Shown here: piece by piece, positions 62,605 through 64,000 of the stretch
Layout of the letters: each line of letters starts with the position of its first letter
Numbering within the stretch: position 1 is the stretch's first letter
Source: Arthrobacter sp. StoSoilB19
GTDB taxonomy: Bacteria > Actinomycetota > Actinomycetes > Actinomycetales > Micrococcaceae
Reading direction: 5' to 3'
DNA length: 64,000 bases
Assembly: GCF_019977275.1 (NCBI RefSeq)
Contig: NZ_AP024650.1
Location: 1,736,001-1,800,000, forward strand
The notes under the pieces: generated by a model
Databases searched by the model: none
Seen by the model: the letters and a program-made list of their open reading frames with translations, nothing else
Told to the model about the DNA's origin: nothing
Made by a program: the position numbers and the translations under genes

Positions 62605-63378
62605 CTAGCCGTCGAAGCCGTCGTCCTCCGGGACCGGGCCGTATCCGCTGGCGGTGGCCGGCTGGGCGCTGCCGCCCGCCTGCTCTCCACCGTTGATGCC
62701 GGCGGTGTCGATGCTGCCGGGTGCGGAGGAAAGCAGCTCCCGCAGCCGGTCCTCGGCGGCGATGGTGGTGACGAAGAAGAGTTCATCGCCGCCGTCGATC
62801 ACGTCGTCGCGGCTGGGGGTAATGGGTGCCTGGTCCCGCAGGATCGCCACCAGGGTGGCGTCCTCCGGCCAGTGGATGTCGCCCACGGTCATGCCGATCA
62901 CGTGCGAATCATGCGGGACGGTGAATTCCACCAGCGACGCCACGCCCGTCTGAAGCGTCAGCAGCCGGACCAGGTCGCCGATCTCCACTGCCTCTTCCAC
63001 CAGGGCCGTCATCAGCTGCGGGGTGTTCACGGCGACGTCGACACCCCATGAATCGTTGAACATCCAGTCGTTCTTGGGGTTGTTCACCCGGCCCACCGTC
63101 CGGCCAACCCCGAACTCGGTCTTGGCCAGCAGGGACACCACCAGGTTCACCTTGTCATCGCCCGTGGCGGAAACCACCACGTCGGCGTCTTCCACCTTCG
63201 CGCCCTGCAGCGTGGAGAGCTCGCAGGCGTCACCCACCAGCCAGTGAGCGCCCCGCAGGCCGCTGCGCCCGATCACTTCCGGTTTGAGGTCGATAAGGAG
63301 GATTTCGTGCTTGTGCGCCAGCAGTTCGCGGGCAATGGACGATCCGACGCTGCCGGCGCCGACAATAACGACTTTCAC
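62605..63378 (-). CDS. trkA: TrkA family potassium uptake protein (second copy)
   Basis: 257 residues: Rossmann RCK domain MKVVIVGAGSVGSSIARELLA, VVVSATGDDKVNLVVSLLAK, then the TrkA-C domain (LVEFTVPHDSHVIGMTVGDIHWPEDATLVAILRD). An extra C-terminal tail of about 40 residues is disordered. Cytoplasmic regulator that binds NAD(H) and gates a Trk/Ktr potassium channel. GTG at 63378 overlaps the upstream trkA stop (GTGA), so the two are coupled, like CeoB/CeoC in mycobacteria. Confidence 0.92.
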   Translation of the reverse strand: MKVVIVGAGSVGSSIARELLAHKHEILLIDLKPEVIGRSGLRGAHWLVGDACELSTLQGAKVEDADVVVSATGDDKVNLVVSLLAKTEFGVGRTVGRVNNPKNDWMFNDSWGVDVAVNTPQLMTALVEEAVEIGDLVRLLTLQTGVASLVEFTVPHDSHVIGMTVGDIHWPEDATLVAILRDQAPITPSRDDVIDGGDELFFVTTIAAEDRLRELLSSAPGSIDTAGINGGEQAGGSAQPATASGYGPVPEDDGFDG

Positions 63379-64000
63379 TGATACTCCTTGGCGGGGGCTT
63401 TGGCGAGGATCTGGGCGATCTGGGCGCTGCGGTCCACCTGCAGCATGGCGTGCACGGTGTCGCCATCCTGGTAGGCGGTTCCGGCGTCGGGCAGCAGGCC
63501 CTCGCCGAAGCGGGTCAGGTACGCCACGCGCACATCGGCAGCCTTCTCAATGCTGCTGATGCGGTGCCCGATCCAGCCGGCGTCGAGGTCCAGTTCGGCC
63601 AGGACCAGGCGTCCTGAGGGCTCCCGGAAGTCGCCCGCGAGGTGCTGTTCGGGAAGGATGCGGCGCAGCACCTGGTCGGCGCTCCAGCGGACGGCCGCCA
63701 CGGTGGGAATGCCAAGGCGCTGGTAAATCTCGGCGCGTCCCGGGTCATAGATCCTTGCGACGACGTGCGGGACGTGGAAGGTCTCACGGGCCACCCGGGT
63801 GGCCAGGATGTTGGAGTTGTCCCCGCTGGAGACCGCGGCGAAGGCATAGGCCTCGCCCACCCCGGCCTGCTTGAGGGTGTCCCGGTCAAAGCCAATGCCC
63901 GTGACTTTCCGTCCGGTAAAGCCCTGGCGGAGCCGGCGGAAGGCGCGGTCGTCCTGGTCGATGATGGCCACGGAATGTCCGGCATCCTCCAGCGTGTGCG
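63375..64000 (-). CDS. TrkA family potassium uptake protein (first copy, 5' end outside window)
   Basis: The frame stays open to the window edge (preceding residues read HTLEDAGHSVAIIDQDD), so the N-terminal GxGxxG nucleotide loop lies outside; GTG at 63971 is not a genuine start. At least 208 residues: RCK domain (YAFAAVSSGDNSNILATRVAR, VARIYDPGRAEIYQRLGI) and a TrkA-C domain (DVRVAYLTRFGEGLLPDAGTAYQDGDTVHAML). Pairs with the downstream trkA. Confidence 0.92.
   Translation of the reverse strand, partial: HTLEDAGHSVAIIDQDDRAFRRLRQGFTGRKVTGIGFDRDTLKQAGVGEAYAFAAVSSGDNSNILATRVARETFHVPHVVARIYDPGRAEIYQRLGIPTVAAVRWSADQVLRRILPEQHLAGDFREPSGRLVLAELDLDAGWIGHRISSIEKAADVRVAYLTRFGEGLLPDAGTAYQDGDTVHAMLQVDRSAQIAQILAKAPAKEYQ

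Noticed and set aside
1-64000. tRNA, rRNA, or known riboswitch
   Set aside because: No cloverleaf with a conserved TTC arm, no rRNA-like sequence, and no riboswitch consensus that I could recognise in the intergenic regions; a covariance-model scan would be needed to be certain.

Overview
High-GC actinobacterial chromosome. Protein sequences, gene content and order point to the Micrococcaceae, most likely Arthrobacter or Pseudarthrobacter; this is inference from gene families and was not checked against a database. The window is almost entirely conserved core genome. I see no tRNA, rRNA, CRISPR array, insertion sequence or prophage. It opens inside hisD and closes inside a trkA-type gene, so both end genes are partial.

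Layout. (1) 1-4.6 kb: hisD end, nrdR, polyphosphate glucokinase, methionine aminopeptidase, a small SPOR-like protein, panB. (2) 4.9-12.2 kb: nitrogen block glnA2-glnE-GNAT, convergent with glnA1, which is divergent from an RDD membrane protein. A tandem GlnR-type operator lies upstream of glnA1. (3) 12.3-16.3 kb: EamA exporter, DUF3817, DUF4191, lipA, lipB. (4) 16.4-24 kb: atypical Ser/Thr kinase, SDR39U1-like epimerase, Tricorn protease, OsmC protein, small membrane protein. (5) 23.8-28.9 kb: two-lipoyl-domain E2 acyltransferase (sucB-like), lipoamide dehydrogenase, leucyl aminopeptidase. LipA and LipB make the cofactor that the E2 carries. (6) 29-37 kb: PAC2 protein, MFS transporter, DUF4192, sigA, DUF7455, parE. 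(7) 37.3-45.2 kb: an M56 peptidase/BlaI repressor pair divergent from cydA-cydB-cydDC, with three identical-design dyads between them. (8) 45.2-57.9 kb: DinB protein, ABC exporter pair, parC, a GNAT/acyl-CoA-ligase fusion, DUF5998, phosphodiesterase, thymidine kinase, DUF222/HNH protein, RibD-like reductase. (9) 58-64 kb: sepH, DUF3093, dut, DUF3710, OB-fold, DUF3159, two trkA genes.

From memory, the order lipB-lipA-DUF4191-RDD-glnA1-glnE-glnA2-panB with the neighbouring E2, and the order dut-DUF3710-OB-DUF3159-trkA, match the Mycobacterium tuberculosis chromosome. The sigA-parE-parC-sepH-dut stretch resembles Streptomyces. This argues for vertical inheritance.

The most interesting signals are regulatory: the BlaI-type dyads between an antibiotic-sensor-like operon and cytochrome bd genes; a four-half-site GlnR operator at glnA1; a phased pair of NrdR boxes before nrdR; many start codons placed 6-7 nt after a -10-like hexamer (probable leaderless mRNAs); and structured gaps upstream of sigA and downstream of glnA1. 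I found no clearly new multi-gene defence or mobile system.
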